From Botryosphaeria dothidea (Eukaryota > Ascomycota > Dothideomycetes > Botryosphaeriales > Botryosphaeriaceae): 64,000 bases of DNA. The translations under genes were made by a program, and so were the position numbers. The stretch is taken from positions 868,001-932,000 of the forward strand of contig WWBZ02000073.1 in assembly GCA_011503125.2 (NCBI GenBank). Direction: 5' to 3'. Below are positions 11,865 through 21,527 of the stretch, piece by piece. Under the pieces are notes generated by a model. The model saw only the letters and a list, made by a program, of their open reading frames with translations. It had not been told where the DNA came from and searched no databases. The first letter of the stretch is position 1. The number at the start of each line of letters is the position of its first letter.

Positions 11865-13113
11865 GGGATTGCGCGTCTTGCGGTGCAAGATTTGGGCAAG
11901 GGAAGGAGTGCTCCTGTGAAAAAAACGACAGAGAAGGACTGAATGGGGTAGCATCATAAGTCACTACACTTCACGATGAGCAATGAAAGCTTTTTGAGTA
12001 TTGTTAATGATATTTGTCTAGGCTTGGAACACCTCGATCTGAGCTTGGGACTCGCAAGAACCGGTCCACTCAGCAAAAGACAAGGTCGAGTGCTACAACT
12101 AAAGCCCCATCATGGCTTGTGGTTGTTTCGGAGTGCTCCAAAGATTCTTGAACCCACGCTTAAGGAGGCGTGGGCGGGCGGCTCGGAGGCGGTGGGCGAG
12201 GAGGGGGAGGATCTGGCGGACGAGGCTCAGGCATGATTACTTCTGAAAGGGAAGTATATGTTTGTAACTGATGTTGTATGGGTGCTTCAAAAGGTCAGCT
12301 TACTTTTGCGCGGTTGGGTGCAAGTTTCTCACTGTTGCTTGCTGGTGTTTGCAGCTCGGGTCAGAGAATATATGGAGGATTGTGGGATAGAAGAAGCGCG
12401 GTAGAATTACCCAAAAGAATGTCATATATACTTGAAACCATGTAGAAGCTATGAGCTCATGAGTAAGGTGCTTTGTTGATCATGGGAAGGAGGTATTGTT
12501 CATTTTCGCCTTCATTGCTGGGTTACTCATGCTTCTCAACCCCTTGGTATGCTAATGTATCAACTGGAAAATTTCTCCTTATAATAACCAGGTACTGCTT
12601 GATGTCTTATGTTAGAAAGTGAACATCATCTGGCCTTGCCGCTTGACTGAACTCATTTCCTTTGACGTGTTGACAACCTCATGAACACCCCTCATGGTGT
12701 TGGCACACAAAAAACGCAGCCTGATTGGATCTTGGATCTGAACGAAGCTCCGGTTCATCATGGATGATGGGGCAAAATACTGTGCTACTTTTTTTTGATC
12801 CGAATCTACGTATCATTGGCTACCATGTGAAGCATTGTTGATTTGCCACGTGCGTGTATCAAACTCGCCCTCCAGGCAGGAAACTTTTTACCAGAATGGC
12901 TTCTAGGAATGCTCTTGAACCCCACCCCTCGCGCCTGGCGAAAATAAGAAAAAAGGCCCTCGAGACCTCCGCAAAAAAAAAAAACGAGACCCAACCCATG
13001 CCCAAAAGAGCTCCTCCAAGCGCCCTGCTTTAAGACAACGCACCCTAAGTGACAGAATGTCAATCAGCAATGACTAGTGATATTCGAAGAATGGTGAAGA
13101 CTCACCCCAGACA
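11865..13113. other. Intergenic between THG1 and a convergent small gene
   Basis: An 86-codon frame at 11976-12236 has no recognisable features and is probably noncoding. Nothing else is seen in about 1.2 kb. Confidence 0.5.
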
Positions 13114-13332
13114 TCAGACCAGCTTTTCACACCCGATACTCATAACAGGCGAGTCCATCCGCTCATAGCGGCTCGGTGTTGGCGGACCGCCATGGCCAGG
13201 GCAATCGCAGACCAGCGCGATGGGCTTCTTGGCGTATGATGTTGCTTTGCGGCAGGCAGGATCTGCACAGCGACGCGCTAGCAAGCGGTATTGGCAGCCG
13301 CAGAAAAACTGGTAGATGAAGTAGTGGCACAT
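13114..13332 (-). CDS. Small cysteine protein of the MCxY family, copy C
   Basis: This is a 72-residue intronless protein starting MCHYFIYQFFCGCQYRLLARRC. The open frame continues upstream, but the internal ATG at 13332 is chosen because it puts C2, Y4, C11, G12, R16 and C22 in register with copies A and B. Residues 13-19 (C-x-x-R-L-L-A) are almost the same as in copy B. Later cysteines (ADPAC, VCDCPGHGG) could complete a metal site. Function unknown. The region upstream of the start is pyrimidine-rich, as expected for a fungal 5' leader. Confidence 0.65.
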   Translation of the reverse strand: MCHYFIYQFFCGCQYRLLARRCADPACRKATSYAKKPIALVCDCPGHGGPPTPSRYERMDSPVMSIGCEKLV

Positions 13333-14544
13333 GCTGTCGCCGTTTCTTCTATGCTTTGGACTGGTGAAGAGTGGTGGCAAGGAGGGTCGATGTGGTCGTT
13401 TGGCCTTTGGCGTTGAGGTCGTAGCGCTGCGGTTACGTATGGAATGGAGCGGTTGGTAGGGTTCCGGTGGTGTTTGTGTCGTTGGTAGATCTCGCTGAAG
13501 TCGTATGTATGGACTGGGGGGTAAGATGGACAACAAGGTATCAAGCAAGAAATGTGAGCTGCGTAGTATGCAAAAGAAGTGAAAGGTAAGATGGGAAGTT
13601 GATGCTCGAAGAAATGACGGGGGCTGGTGGAGTATATGTACCGCTAGGACAGAAGAATCAATATCGAGGACGTGAAGTTCGTTTTCCAATGAGTGACGTG
13701 TCCACAGGTAAGACCGGAACCAAGAGTAAGATCGTAACCTACCCTTTCGATCGCTCCGCTCTCACAGGAAGTTTGGGCGGCAGAGGGCAGACGGCGGCAG
13801 CCTGCTAGAATAGGTCGTCATAATTATCCCTTGGAGCCCAAGAAAGGTAAGGAAAGTGAGACAAGGCTGAATCTCAAACGGCGGAGAAAAAGTAAGGAAA
13901 CTACCCTTCTGGTTGGCCCACTTTCATGGGGTCTGCTCTATGGGGAAGGTGCAAAGTAGCAACGCGGAAGGGAAGAATAGATCCGAAGAGTATCACCCAA
14001 TATTTGGAAGATGGGTGTTGCTGCCGGTTCAATGTACATGTCTTGTAGGAGAGAGGGAGTACGACGAGAGAAAATTTTTGTGTCTATTGAAGATACTTTG
14101 TGTAACTGTGTTGCCTCAGATCTACTTGGTATCACAAATGGCAAATACAGAAGATGATGAAATCTTAGGGTATATCTTGCCGCGCGATCTATCGCATTTG
14201 ACGAGCAAAACAATCCCGTGAAGAGTCTCTAGGGTAGAGAACCTTGTCAGTGATCCAACTGCTGCTTTGGATACGCCCTGAAAATTGCCGACGAAGGCCT
14301 TTGCGGCCTGTGACGGGTAAGCATCGTCGGCTTTTCCGTTGTAAGATTTGAGGAGCCTCTCTGGTGCAATAGGCCAGGCTAGACCGAGCAATTCCCGCGG
14401 TTACCTCGACAGCAGAGGTGTGCTGCAGTGCAAAAAAGGCTGCAAAGGGATCTCAGCTCGGGCATCGACGCTGCAGTTGTCCGACCGCGTCGGAGAATTT
14501 TCCAAAGAAGAAAGGGTATCCAATTCGTGCTCCCATCATTTCGT
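13333..14544. other. Intergenic with one doubtful frame
   Basis: A minus-strand frame at 14122-14391 (89 codons, alternative start) reads like protein in places (SYNGKADDAYPSQAAKAF) but lacks an ATG and any known motif. It may be a remnant or a stray exon. Nothing else is seen. Confidence 0.4.
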
Positions 14545-15541
14545 TCATTTTTTTGCCTTCTCTTTCTCGCTTTCTTTCTTCGCCAGATAGGCCTCAACCG
14601 TCATGCCCTTCTCTGCTGCTTTCGCCGCATATTTTTTGAGCTTCTTCGAAATGTCCTTTGTAGATGCCTCACTGGTAGCCTCTGCAGCCGCTTGAGGTTC
14701 AGCTCCCTTGCCTGCATCAGTTCGCCTTTTCTTGCCCTTTTTGGCCTTCGTCGTTCCGTCCGTGGAACTCTTGGACTTCCCGTCGTCTGTGGTTTCGTCG
14801 TTCTCGCTGGCCGACTTAGTCTTAGCCTTAGCCTCCAGATGTGCTCTTTTCTGCCTCAGTGCCTTCTTGGCGGCCCTGCGAAGCAGCTTCGGATCTTCGG
14901 TAGCAGCAGGTTTCGCCCCATCAGATAACGCCTGTTCCGACTGGCTGTCCTTCTTTCTTGTGGCCTTGCCCTTCCCCTTGCTTTGTGTGACGCTGTCTTC
15001 TTTCCTCTTTTTCCGCCTATTCTCCTTTTCACCCTCGCGCTTTCGCTTTTTCTCGGGTTGTTTCGATTCCGACGCGGAATCTACCTCAGGTGTCGTTGCT
15101 AGCGTAGAGTTGTCCGAGGGCGAGGAGATGCTGTTGGATGCTGGATCCGTTCCGACGCTGCTGTCTGAGATTGTGCCCGCCATTCCCTCACCCCTCACGA
15201 AGAAGCCGTAGAGGCCGCCTTTGTTCATGCCGTTTTGTCTGATCGACGAGAGCGCAGTCTAGCACCGTTGTGTCAGTCCTAGCGTCTGGTTTCAAAGCCA
15301 TGGCGGTCCAGGGACAGGATTGACGAGAACGAACCTGCTTGCCGGTACCCAGCTCCTTCAAACCATTGTCATATGCGCGCATCCACCACTGATCAGCCAC
15401 CTGGATTTTCTTCTTGCCCAAGCCGAGCGCATCCTGTTTGTTGGAGATGAGGAGCGGTCTTGCGATACCGTGACCCGTGCTTCCGAGACCGTGACCGGCG
15501 CCGCGCCAGCCCTGTTTGGCGAGAAGGGCGGAGGCGTCCAT
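14545..15541 (-). CDS. G-patch domain protein with lysine-rich tail (GPATCH4-like)
   Basis: Exons 15541..15335 and 15258..14545 encode 306 residues. The start ATG at 15541 gives MDASALLAKQGWRGAGHGLG, the usual beginning of this G-patch subfamily; an in-frame extension upstream is not supported. The G-patch (residues about 8-60, with GLGSTGHG and ALGLGKKK) recruits DEAH-box helicases in ribosome biogenesis or splicing. A short conserved part after the 76-nt intron (MNKGGLYGFFVRGEGM) is followed by a long lysine/serine/glutamate-rich disordered tail ending in KKLKKYAAKAAEKGMTVEAY. The tail has nucleolar-type basic clusters. A nucleolar role in pre-rRNA processing is inferred from the family. 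Confidence 0.85.
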
Positions 15542-15758
15542 GGCAGAGAGGGCGGGGTAGAAGGCGGGAGAACGAGTGGAATAGTCGAGTTGTGGGCGCG
15601 AAGATGGTGACGGGAAAGCGGTCACTGGAAATTTTGGCCGATCGCATGACTCGCGCAGACCAGCGCTCGAAATAATCTTGGCCAATAGCTCACTCTTCGA
15701 CTGCAAGAACACAACAACGATCTCGTCTTCATCGCTATTGGGAATTCATGCTACGCTT

Positions 15759-16088
15759 TTACGGATTGGAGTGTCTGTTAACATAGATTTCGATCACCAG
15801 AACACCCATAATTGTCCATCCGGCTTCTTGCAACCTGGTCGAAGCGGCAGCACTTTGCCTACATGGACAGCTCACGCGAGTCAGCAGAGCTTCCAGCCTG
15901 GGGTTCGGTACTTCTGTGTATTCGCAGCCTCGATCGGTTACGTCATAATAATGATCTCCACACTCAAAACATATTGATTTCACTCGTGTGTATTCCTTTG
16001 AATCGCGCCATCTACCTGGACATGCACCATGCCGGCGGTCTTCTGCATCAACCACAGAGAATCGGATGATTCGGATGCTGACACCCAT
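15759..16088 (-). CDS. Possible small cysteine-containing protein, doubtful
   Basis: A 109-residue frame from an ATG at 16088 contains a CFECGDHYYDVTDRGC segment and a later SCPC, which could form a zinc knuckle. It does not share the MCxY motif of the three other small proteins. No intron or known domain is evident. It may be noncoding; the cysteine pattern is the only support. Confidence 0.3.
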   Translation of the reverse strand: MGVSIRIIRFSVVDAEDRRHGACPGRWRDSKEYTRVKSICFECGDHYYDVTDRGCEYTEVPNPRLEALLTRVSCPCRQSAAASTRLQEAGWTIMGVLVIEIYVNRHSNP

Positions 16089-16415
16089 ACTGGACGTCCA
16101 AAGATAAGCATTTCCTCGAACCCACGAGATTTCACACGCGGATGAGCTCCTCTGAGGCCACTTTATCAGTTGGACGATCAACAACATCACGGATGGAGTC
16201 GGAACGAGGGTCGTACACTGCAATTGGTCCACTTCGGATCCCCAACCATAACACAACCCCGCCCGGCTGATGACACACCTGCCGCGGTTCTAAATATCGT
16301 TCCACGGCCTTCCTCCACCACAATTCCAATAACCTGGTTTGCCATCAGTACGTGCCATTGAGTCCTTCCTATCTCCAAGAACAATACCCCACCCACCGTG
16401 AATACACCACCCACC

Positions 16416-17114
16416 ATGCCGACACCCGAACTCTTGTACGTGGGCTCGGCAATCAAGGACCCAGTCCTTACAGAAGACGCCTTTGTCAAATGGTACGATG
16501 AAGTCCATATTCCCGACGTCCTCGCCAGCGGTCCGCTGTTCGCCTTGCGCTACAAGAACACCAATCCGTCCGCGGCCTTCCCTCACCTCGTGCTCTATAC
16601 GGTCGAACCGGGGTACCTCGAGTCGGACACATTCAAAAACGCCAAGATGTCGCACGACACTCTTCCTGGCGGCCGGTCGCACTTCGAGCTGATCAACTTC
16701 GACGCCCGGGTCTACGAGAAGATCCAGACGTTCGAAGGCCAGATTCCGAAAGAGGGGCGCGCCGCGAAGTGCCTCATAGCCGTAGCTATGGAGCCGGCAG
16801 AGGGCGAGGAGGCAGACAAGGACTTTGATGCTTGGTACAGGCTGCAACACTTGGACATGCTGAGCACCGTCACCGGATATCGCCGGTCAACCAGATATAA
16901 GCTCAAGTTTTCGCCGAACCCCGAGGCTGCGGGGAAGAAGCTCCCGCGCTATCTGGCACTGCATGAGTACGACAAAACGGATATACCCCAGGAGCAGATA
17001 AAGCTGGCGGTTGGAACAGAATGGAGTAAGAAGGTAATCGGAGGAGCGAAGGCCTTCGTCAGGGACGTTTATGTTTTCCAGCATGAGGCTGGTGATCCAG
17101 AGGTCAAGTTGTAG
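16416..17114 (+). CDS. EthD/ABM-like protein with two tandem dimeric alpha/beta-barrel modules
   Basis: An intronless gene of 232 residues. The ATG at 16416 (MPTPELLYVG) is used; the frame upstream has only a GTG. Each half repeats the pattern F-x-x-W-Y-x-x-x-H (F23...H31 and F137...H145), followed by a leucine-containing helix and an RYK strand. This is characteristic of the EthD/antibiotic-monooxygenase ferredoxin-like fold. One chain therefore seems to carry both halves of a normally dimeric barrel. Such proteins are common in filamentous fungi; some take part in oxidation or decarboxylation of aromatic polyketides, but no substrate can be named here. No signal peptide is seen. Confidence 0.75.
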   Translation: MPTPELLYVGSAIKDPVLTEDAFVKWYDEVHIPDVLASGPLFALRYKNTNPSAAFPHLVLYTVEPGYLESDTFKNAKMSHDTLPGGRSHFELINFDARVYEKIQTFEGQIPKEGRAAKCLIAVAMEPAEGEEADKDFDAWYRLQHLDMLSTVTGYRRSTRYKLKFSPNPEAAGKKLPRYLALHEYDKTDIPQEQIKLAVGTEWSKKVIGGAKAFVRDVYVFQHEAGDPEVKL

Positions 17115-17219
17115 GTTCTTGATCACAACGCTCGGCAGTCCATGATTGCCATCGATGGTATAGAAACCTTTTCTGCGAGCTCGTACTCCATCAAACAGCA
17201 TGGGTCTGTGGTTTAGTGG

Positions 17220-17274
17220 GTAGGTCTTCTTTGACACCGATTCGTCACCGAAAATAAAACTAATGAACTCGTAG
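17220..17274 (+). other. 55-nt mRNA-type intron-like insertion in the tRNA D loop
   Basis: It begins GTAGGT, ends TAG and contains CTAAT at 17260-17264, about 10 nt before the end. These are the signals seen in the protein-gene introns of this window, and the length is typical. Removal exactly at GT...AG gives a canonical D loop; any 51-nt removal using the flanking GTAG repeats leaves the loop four nucleotides too long. Eukaryotic nuclear tRNA introns normally lie only between 37 and 38. Confidence 0.75.
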
Positions 17275-17292
17275 TATAATACTCCCTTAGCA

Positions 17293-17320
17293 TTACCATC
17301 ACGTCAAAGTGATATCTGTC
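17293..17320 (+). other. Canonical-position tRNA intron
   Basis: 28 nt inserted after A37. It contains the hairpin ATCAC-gtcaaa-GTGAT (17298-17313). Position and size fit removal by the tRNA splicing endonuclease. Confidence 0.8.
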
Positions 17321-17390
17321 TGGGAGTGGTCCCGGGTTCGATTCCCGGCGGATCCATTCTAGCTGGTTAGACTCCAGTGTGTTCCCTTCC

Positions 17391-17396
17391 TTTTTT
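17391..17396 (+). terminator. Pol III terminator candidate
   Basis: A run of six T 34 nt after the tRNA 3' end is a normal RNA polymerase III stop signal. Confidence 0.65.
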
Positions 17397-17953
17397 GCTT
17401 TTGTATAGGCCGAAGGGTGGTGTTGAATACTCAGGAGAGAAGTCGATGGACTGCGAGCGATGCTTGAGGGTTTTCTCCTCTACCACCACCATTTTTGGTT
17501 ACCGAACATCATCCGGCGTGCAAAAGAGCCAAAAGCCCTAACATCAATACGTATTTGCTTCAGGATTTGAGTCCATGTTGCATGTGAATGCTGAGCATTG
17601 AGAGTGGTTCGCCTTCAGTCGGAGAAATGAGTCGTTATTGCACTTCCGGAGCAATGCTGGATTGCTGGAACTGAATGTACAAAAAGCAGCTACGCTAGTG
17701 ACTGCAAGAACGGGTTAAATTTGAACAGCACACCTTCGGGGAGGTCCTCAAACTTTTCCCACACAAGACGGGTCCAGGTGGACGCTCGGACCATCTCGGC
17801 GGCCGGAGCGGAGCAACGTCACCCGAGCGTGCTCTCCGTCGCGGCTCTCGGGCAGCATCACCGCATCTCATCCAAAAGCTCCAACAAACCCCTCCGCACT
17901 CCCCCACACCACACAACCCCCCCCCCGCCGCGGTGCGCAACCACAAGCCTATC
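17397..17953. other. Intergenic, TAF9 promoter and leader
   Basis: No gene is seen. The last 70 nt before the TAF9 start are very C-rich (a C-tract near 17919-17929), as in many fungal leaders. Confidence 0.5.
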
Positions 17954-18790
17954 ATGGCTTCGCCTGCGACCGCCGATGCGCCCAACGGCATCAGCACGCC
18001 CGCCAATCCCGCCGGCGGCAGCGGTCAACCCGCCAGCACTCCGCCCAGCAGCTCCGCCGCGAACGCGACCACGACGCCCGCGACCGCCGACGCAAACGCC
18101 GCCGCCACGACCGCCACCGCGCCCGCCGCGAACGCGACCGCCGCACCATCCTCCACGCCCATCCAGCCCAGCACCTCGACCACCGACAGCGGCCTCGGCA
18201 AGCGCCCGCGCGACGCCCGCCTGCTGCACATGGTGCTCGCACACCTCGGCGTGACGGCCTACCAAGAGCGCGTGCCCCTCCAGCTCATGGACTTCGCGTA
18301 CCGCTACACCGCGGGCGTGCTGTCCGACGCGGTCGCCATCTCCGCCGAAACCATCGCCGCGACCGGCGGCAAGGGCTCCGCGCCGGGCAATCCTGCGCGC
18401 GGCGCCGACGAGAACAATGTCAGCTTACCGGCGATCCGGAGCGCGATTGCGAGCAGGCTGAACTACCAGTTCAATCCCGTGCTGCCGAAGGAGTTTCTGC
18501 TGGAGCTGGCGCAGGAGAAGAATCGGGTGAGCTTGCCGAGGCCGGAGAGGGAGTATGGCGTGAGGCTGCCCCCGGAGAGGTATTGCTTTACGGGCGCGGG
18601 GTGGAGCTTGAAGGAGGAGTGGGAGAGCGAGGTGGAGGATAGTGGCGAGAGGGAGGCGGCCAGTGATGGTGTGAATGGGGGTGATCGGATGGAAGGCGTG
18701 CGGACAGAGGGCATGGATGAAGATGAGGAAGACGATTTTGAGGAGGTTATGGGTGTAGGTGGTGAGGATAGGGAGATGATGGATGCTTGA
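17954..18790 (+). CDS. TAF9: TFIID/SAGA subunit TAF9
   Basis: Intronless, 278 residues from the ATG at 17954. A long alanine/threonine/proline-rich N-terminus (residues 1-80) precedes the histone-fold domain, recognised from PRDARLLHMVLAHLGV, followed by YQERVPLQLMDFAYRYT and VLSDA. The conserved part then continues through the LPAIRSAIASRLNYQF region to PLP-type strands. The C-terminus is acidic. TAF9 pairs with TAF6 in TFIID and SAGA and supports promoter recognition by Pol II. The low-complexity N-terminus is longer than in yeast, which is normal for filamentous fungi. It is transcribed in the same direction as the tRNA gene just upstream. Confidence 0.93.
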   Translation: MASPATADAPNGISTPANPAGGSGQPASTPPSSSAANATTTPATADANAAATTATAPAANATAAPSSTPIQPSTSTTDSGLGKRPRDARLLHMVLAHLGVTAYQERVPLQLMDFAYRYTAGVLSDAVAISAETIAATGGKGSAPGNPARGADENNVSLPAIRSAIASRLNYQFNPVLPKEFLLELAQEKNRVSLPRPEREYGVRLPPERYCFTGAGWSLKEEWESEVEDSGEREAASDGVNGGDRMEGVRTEGMDEDEEDDFEEVMGVGGEDREMMDA

Positions 18791-19402
18791 GGGGCTGCAA
18801 CTGCTAGCCTGGGATTGAAGGTCGCCGAAGGCCTTGGACGAGCAGCCAAGTACACGGCTGGTGGGTATCATGACGGACCCAGAGTGACACCGCAAGAATG
18901 ACGAAGTCCTGCGGTCAGTTTCGACACATGTCACAATGATAAAGAACAAAACGAGGCACGGGAGGCGGTAATAGCGTCGGGCGTATGGCGTTTCGATTTC
19001 TCAGCTGGTGAAGCTGAGCTACCGTTTTATTTTATTTTTCTCTTTGAAGCATTGAGAATGCTTTTGGCTTGTGAAAGTACATGTACGATGGAAACAAGAA
19101 GTAGAGCCGGGATGTGTTCATTTTTCAGCATCGCCTTGGACTACAAAAAATTGAGTACACTCGTGCACAATCTGCTGCACGTCTTCCTTTTATACAAACC
19201 ACCATTCCATGCTTCAGTGGCAGGCAGACATGAATGTCTAAACGCCTTGGTTCTTCAGCAATACAGACCCAGTCAAACGCCTTCCATGATGCAGTCAGTG
19301 AGCCGTTCCCGGCTATTTCCCTCATTCCATCCGCTGAGGAGCGCCATCGTTCCTCATCCCATGTACCTCGTGGTAAGCCACCAGTTGATACCCACAGATT
19401 TT
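18791..19402. other. Intergenic between convergent genes
   Basis: 3' flanks of TAF9 and CMC1. T-rich stretches are present, with no gene seen. Confidence 0.5.
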
Positions 19403-20022
19403 TCATTTCTTGTCAATCTTCCGCCTGCCCTGCTCGTCCAATCCCCACCACTCGCGGTGAAACTTCTCCTGCTCGACACGCTTCCGCTCCTTCTCTTCCC
19501 GCTCTCTCTTCCGCAGCTCCCTCGTCGCGAACCACTCTTCTCGCGCGCGGTCCTGCTCTTCCTGCGTCGCGTGCGCGACCATGCAGTTATTCATGGCCAG
19601 GCGCTCCTGTCGACATGCCCATGTCGCGCTGATGGTGCGATGGAGGGCGCAGGAAGCGAATTCTATAAACACATGTTAGCGTCCAGAGACAGAAAATCCG
19701 CGCCCATTTCCCTTTTTTTTTGCTCCTTATAATTCGTCCTGCCTGCAAACAGGCAAAGACTTCTACAGCACAGACAGAAACTCGGCATTCTCCCAGGACA
19801 CCGGGGTGAAAAAAGAGCCAACGAGAGAAAAAGTGAGTCCGCCGTACCTTTTATCTCGTCCGCACACCTCTGCCTCACTCGCTTGTAATACAGGTCGCGC
19901 ACCTGCTGCTCCTGGCCCGCCGACAGCGGCACCGGGTTGCGTGGTACGGGGTCGCGCGGCACCGCATCCTTGTCCAGTGTCGATGTTGCTGCCGCAGCCG
20001 CCTTCGCGCCGGTCGTCGCCAT
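19403..20022 (-). CDS. CMC1: Cytochrome c oxidase assembly protein CMC1 (twin CX9C)
   Basis: Exons 20022..19848 and 19662..19403 give 144 residues. Splicing of the 185-nt intron restores the first motif C53-x9-C63 (CADEIKEFASC); the second is C75-x9-C85 (CRQERLAMNNC). This twin CX9C pattern marks Mia40 substrates of the mitochondrial intermembrane space. The CHCH helices followed by the NNCMV and REEWF region fit Cmc1, a copper-binding factor for Cox1 maturation. The C-terminus is a highly charged arginine/glutamate helix. The start at 20022 (MATTGAK) is preferred; the frame is open further upstream, but that part looks like leader sequence. Confidence 0.88.
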
Positions 20023-20776
20023 TGGAGGGGCTACGTGTGATGAAATCCCTCGGGTCGTTTGCGGGAGGATAGTCGACGCTAATTCAGGCCTTGTGGGCGC
20101 AGGTGGTGGGAAGCAGCGGGGTGGGGGAAGAGCGCTGGGGCTCGCGATGCGAGGTTTGAGCACGTTTCGCCGCCGGTTTTCTGCGGGAGATGCGGAAAGT
20201 CGTTGGTTGGGCGGAGGATTTTCTTTTTTGTCGATTGGGCGGTTCGGTGATGGACTCAGGGGTTGCGGGGAGGGGAGGGCGCGCAGGAGAGAGCAGATGA
20301 GACGAGCTCGCGCGAGCTCTGCTGCGTTTCTCTGGCTTGATGGTGGTTCGAGACTACTGGGCCCTCGCTCTGTCTCACGTCGGCGCGCGCGCCCTGCGGT
20401 TGCCCCGATCTGCGGAAGGGACCGCGCTAGCGAGGGCGGTGAGGGGGACGCGGGCTGTTGATTCGTCCGCGTTGCCGTCCGAGGTTCCTGGGAGCTTGAG
20501 CTACTGATCTGCTATCTGCTGATGACTGAGATCTACTCAGCTCACGGAATTGATATTCGAGACCATATCGTCCAGTTCATGAGATTTGACCCTAATCCAC
20601 GTTAAAGATGAGAGTTCGCGCGCGAGGTTCAGTTTTGGTGCCATGACGCTGCTTATTCGCATTTGCAGACCATGTGCAGCAGAATGCATTCAGAGATGAT
20701 GAGCTGAACGGGCGTGGGCTTTGAAACCCGTGCTTTCCATTCATGTCGGTAGAATTCGTGGCTTCCTACGCGGTGG
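20023..20776. other. Divergent promoter region
   Basis: Lies between CMC1 (minus) and the gene at 20777 (plus). It is GC-rich and purine-skewed between 20100 and 20460, with long but featureless open frames. No RNA or gene is recognised. Confidence 0.5.
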
Positions 20777-21527
20777 ATGACGGCGATGCACCTGCCCGTA
20801 CCAATCCGTGAACATGCGCCCAAGACGCCTACCACAGTCCGGAACCTATATTTCTCCAGAATTTTGTATCTGCTCACCAACCCTACAGCACCACCAGCCA
20901 TGACATATGCGGCAGGCATTCCTACTCTTGTCATCCAGGCCATGCATGAAAGCCACACCATGCAGTTGAAAGCCGAGAAACTCGAGCGGATTACAGAGGT
21001 GGTGGCCAATATGAGCAGACAACTCTTGTCCCGTTCCGCTGAGGGCACTGAGGTGAGTTTCACGAGCGATGCAAAAAAAACGCATTTAACCTGTACTCGA
21101 ACAGATAAGCTGGCAGGACGTGAGGGAGCGGCTCACGCGTGAACGCCTGAAGGGACTGGAGGATCCATCCTCTGAGCAATTCCAACTGTATGATACCGAC
21201 GGTCTAAAGCGCAAGGCAGCAGCTCAGCTTGGCTTGATGTGCGTCTCCATTGTCACCCGACTGAAGGAAGCATGGCCTCTTTTCATGTTGACCCAAATTC
21301 ATCCTAAAACGCACGATGAAATGATGCTGGCCGAAAGGCTGCTCTTCGAGATACTGGAGGCCAAGGATGCCATCTGGGAAAGCATGACGAAGCTCGAGAT
21401 GGATTTGAAGAACGATGGAGGGTTCTCAATGCCAGCTTCTCTTGCTAAGGAGAAGGACAACGATCGTCAGCTCCTCTTTTACGAAAGAGAGCTGAGAAAG
21501 CATCTCGAACAACTGGATAGGACGTAA
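20777..21527 (+). CDS. Unrecognised alpha-helical protein
   Basis: Exons 20777..21052 and 21105..21527 give 232 residues; the 52-nt intron (GTGAGT...AACAG) keeps the frame. A second ATG at 20900 (MTYAAGIPTLVIQAM) has good context and may be the true start, giving 191 residues. The protein is helical and rich in glutamate, lysine and leucine (AEKLERITEVVANMSRQLL; FYERELRKHLEQLD), with possible coiled-coil ends. The segment KRKAAAQLGLMCVSIVTRLK is the most hydrophobic. I do not recognise a family. The gene lies 0.5 kb before the dehydrogenase on the same strand; no functional link is evident. Confidence 0.65.

Larger units (their letters stand above)
17202..17356 (+). tRNA. tRNA-Ala (anticodon AGC) interrupted by two insertions
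   Basis: The mature tRNA is built from 17202..17219, 17275..17292 and 17321..17356 (72 nt before CCA). The acceptor stem GGGTCTG pairs with CGGATCC, with G3:U70, the alanine identity pair, and discriminator A73. The D stem is GTTT/AATA-like with loop AGTGGTAT. The anticodon arm is CTCCC-TTAGCAT-GGGAG, with AGC at 34-36, and the T arm is CCGGG-TTCGATT-CCCGG. The anticodon arm resembles yeast tRNA-Ala(AGC). An intron after nucleotide 37 (17293-17320) is in the standard place. A second insertion (17220-17274) sits in the D loop directly after the A box. A-box (TGGTTTAGTGG) and B-box (GGTTCGATTCC) promoter elements are intact. Whether the gene is expressed cannot be told from sequence. Confidence 0.88.

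Noticed and set aside
11976..12236. 86-codon plus-strand frame after THG1
   Set aside because: No homologous motif, no splice signals and random composition; probably 3' flank.
14122..14391. 89-codon minus-strand frame
   Set aside because: Part of it reads like protein, but there is no ATG, no clear acceptor and no neighbouring exon that joins in phase.
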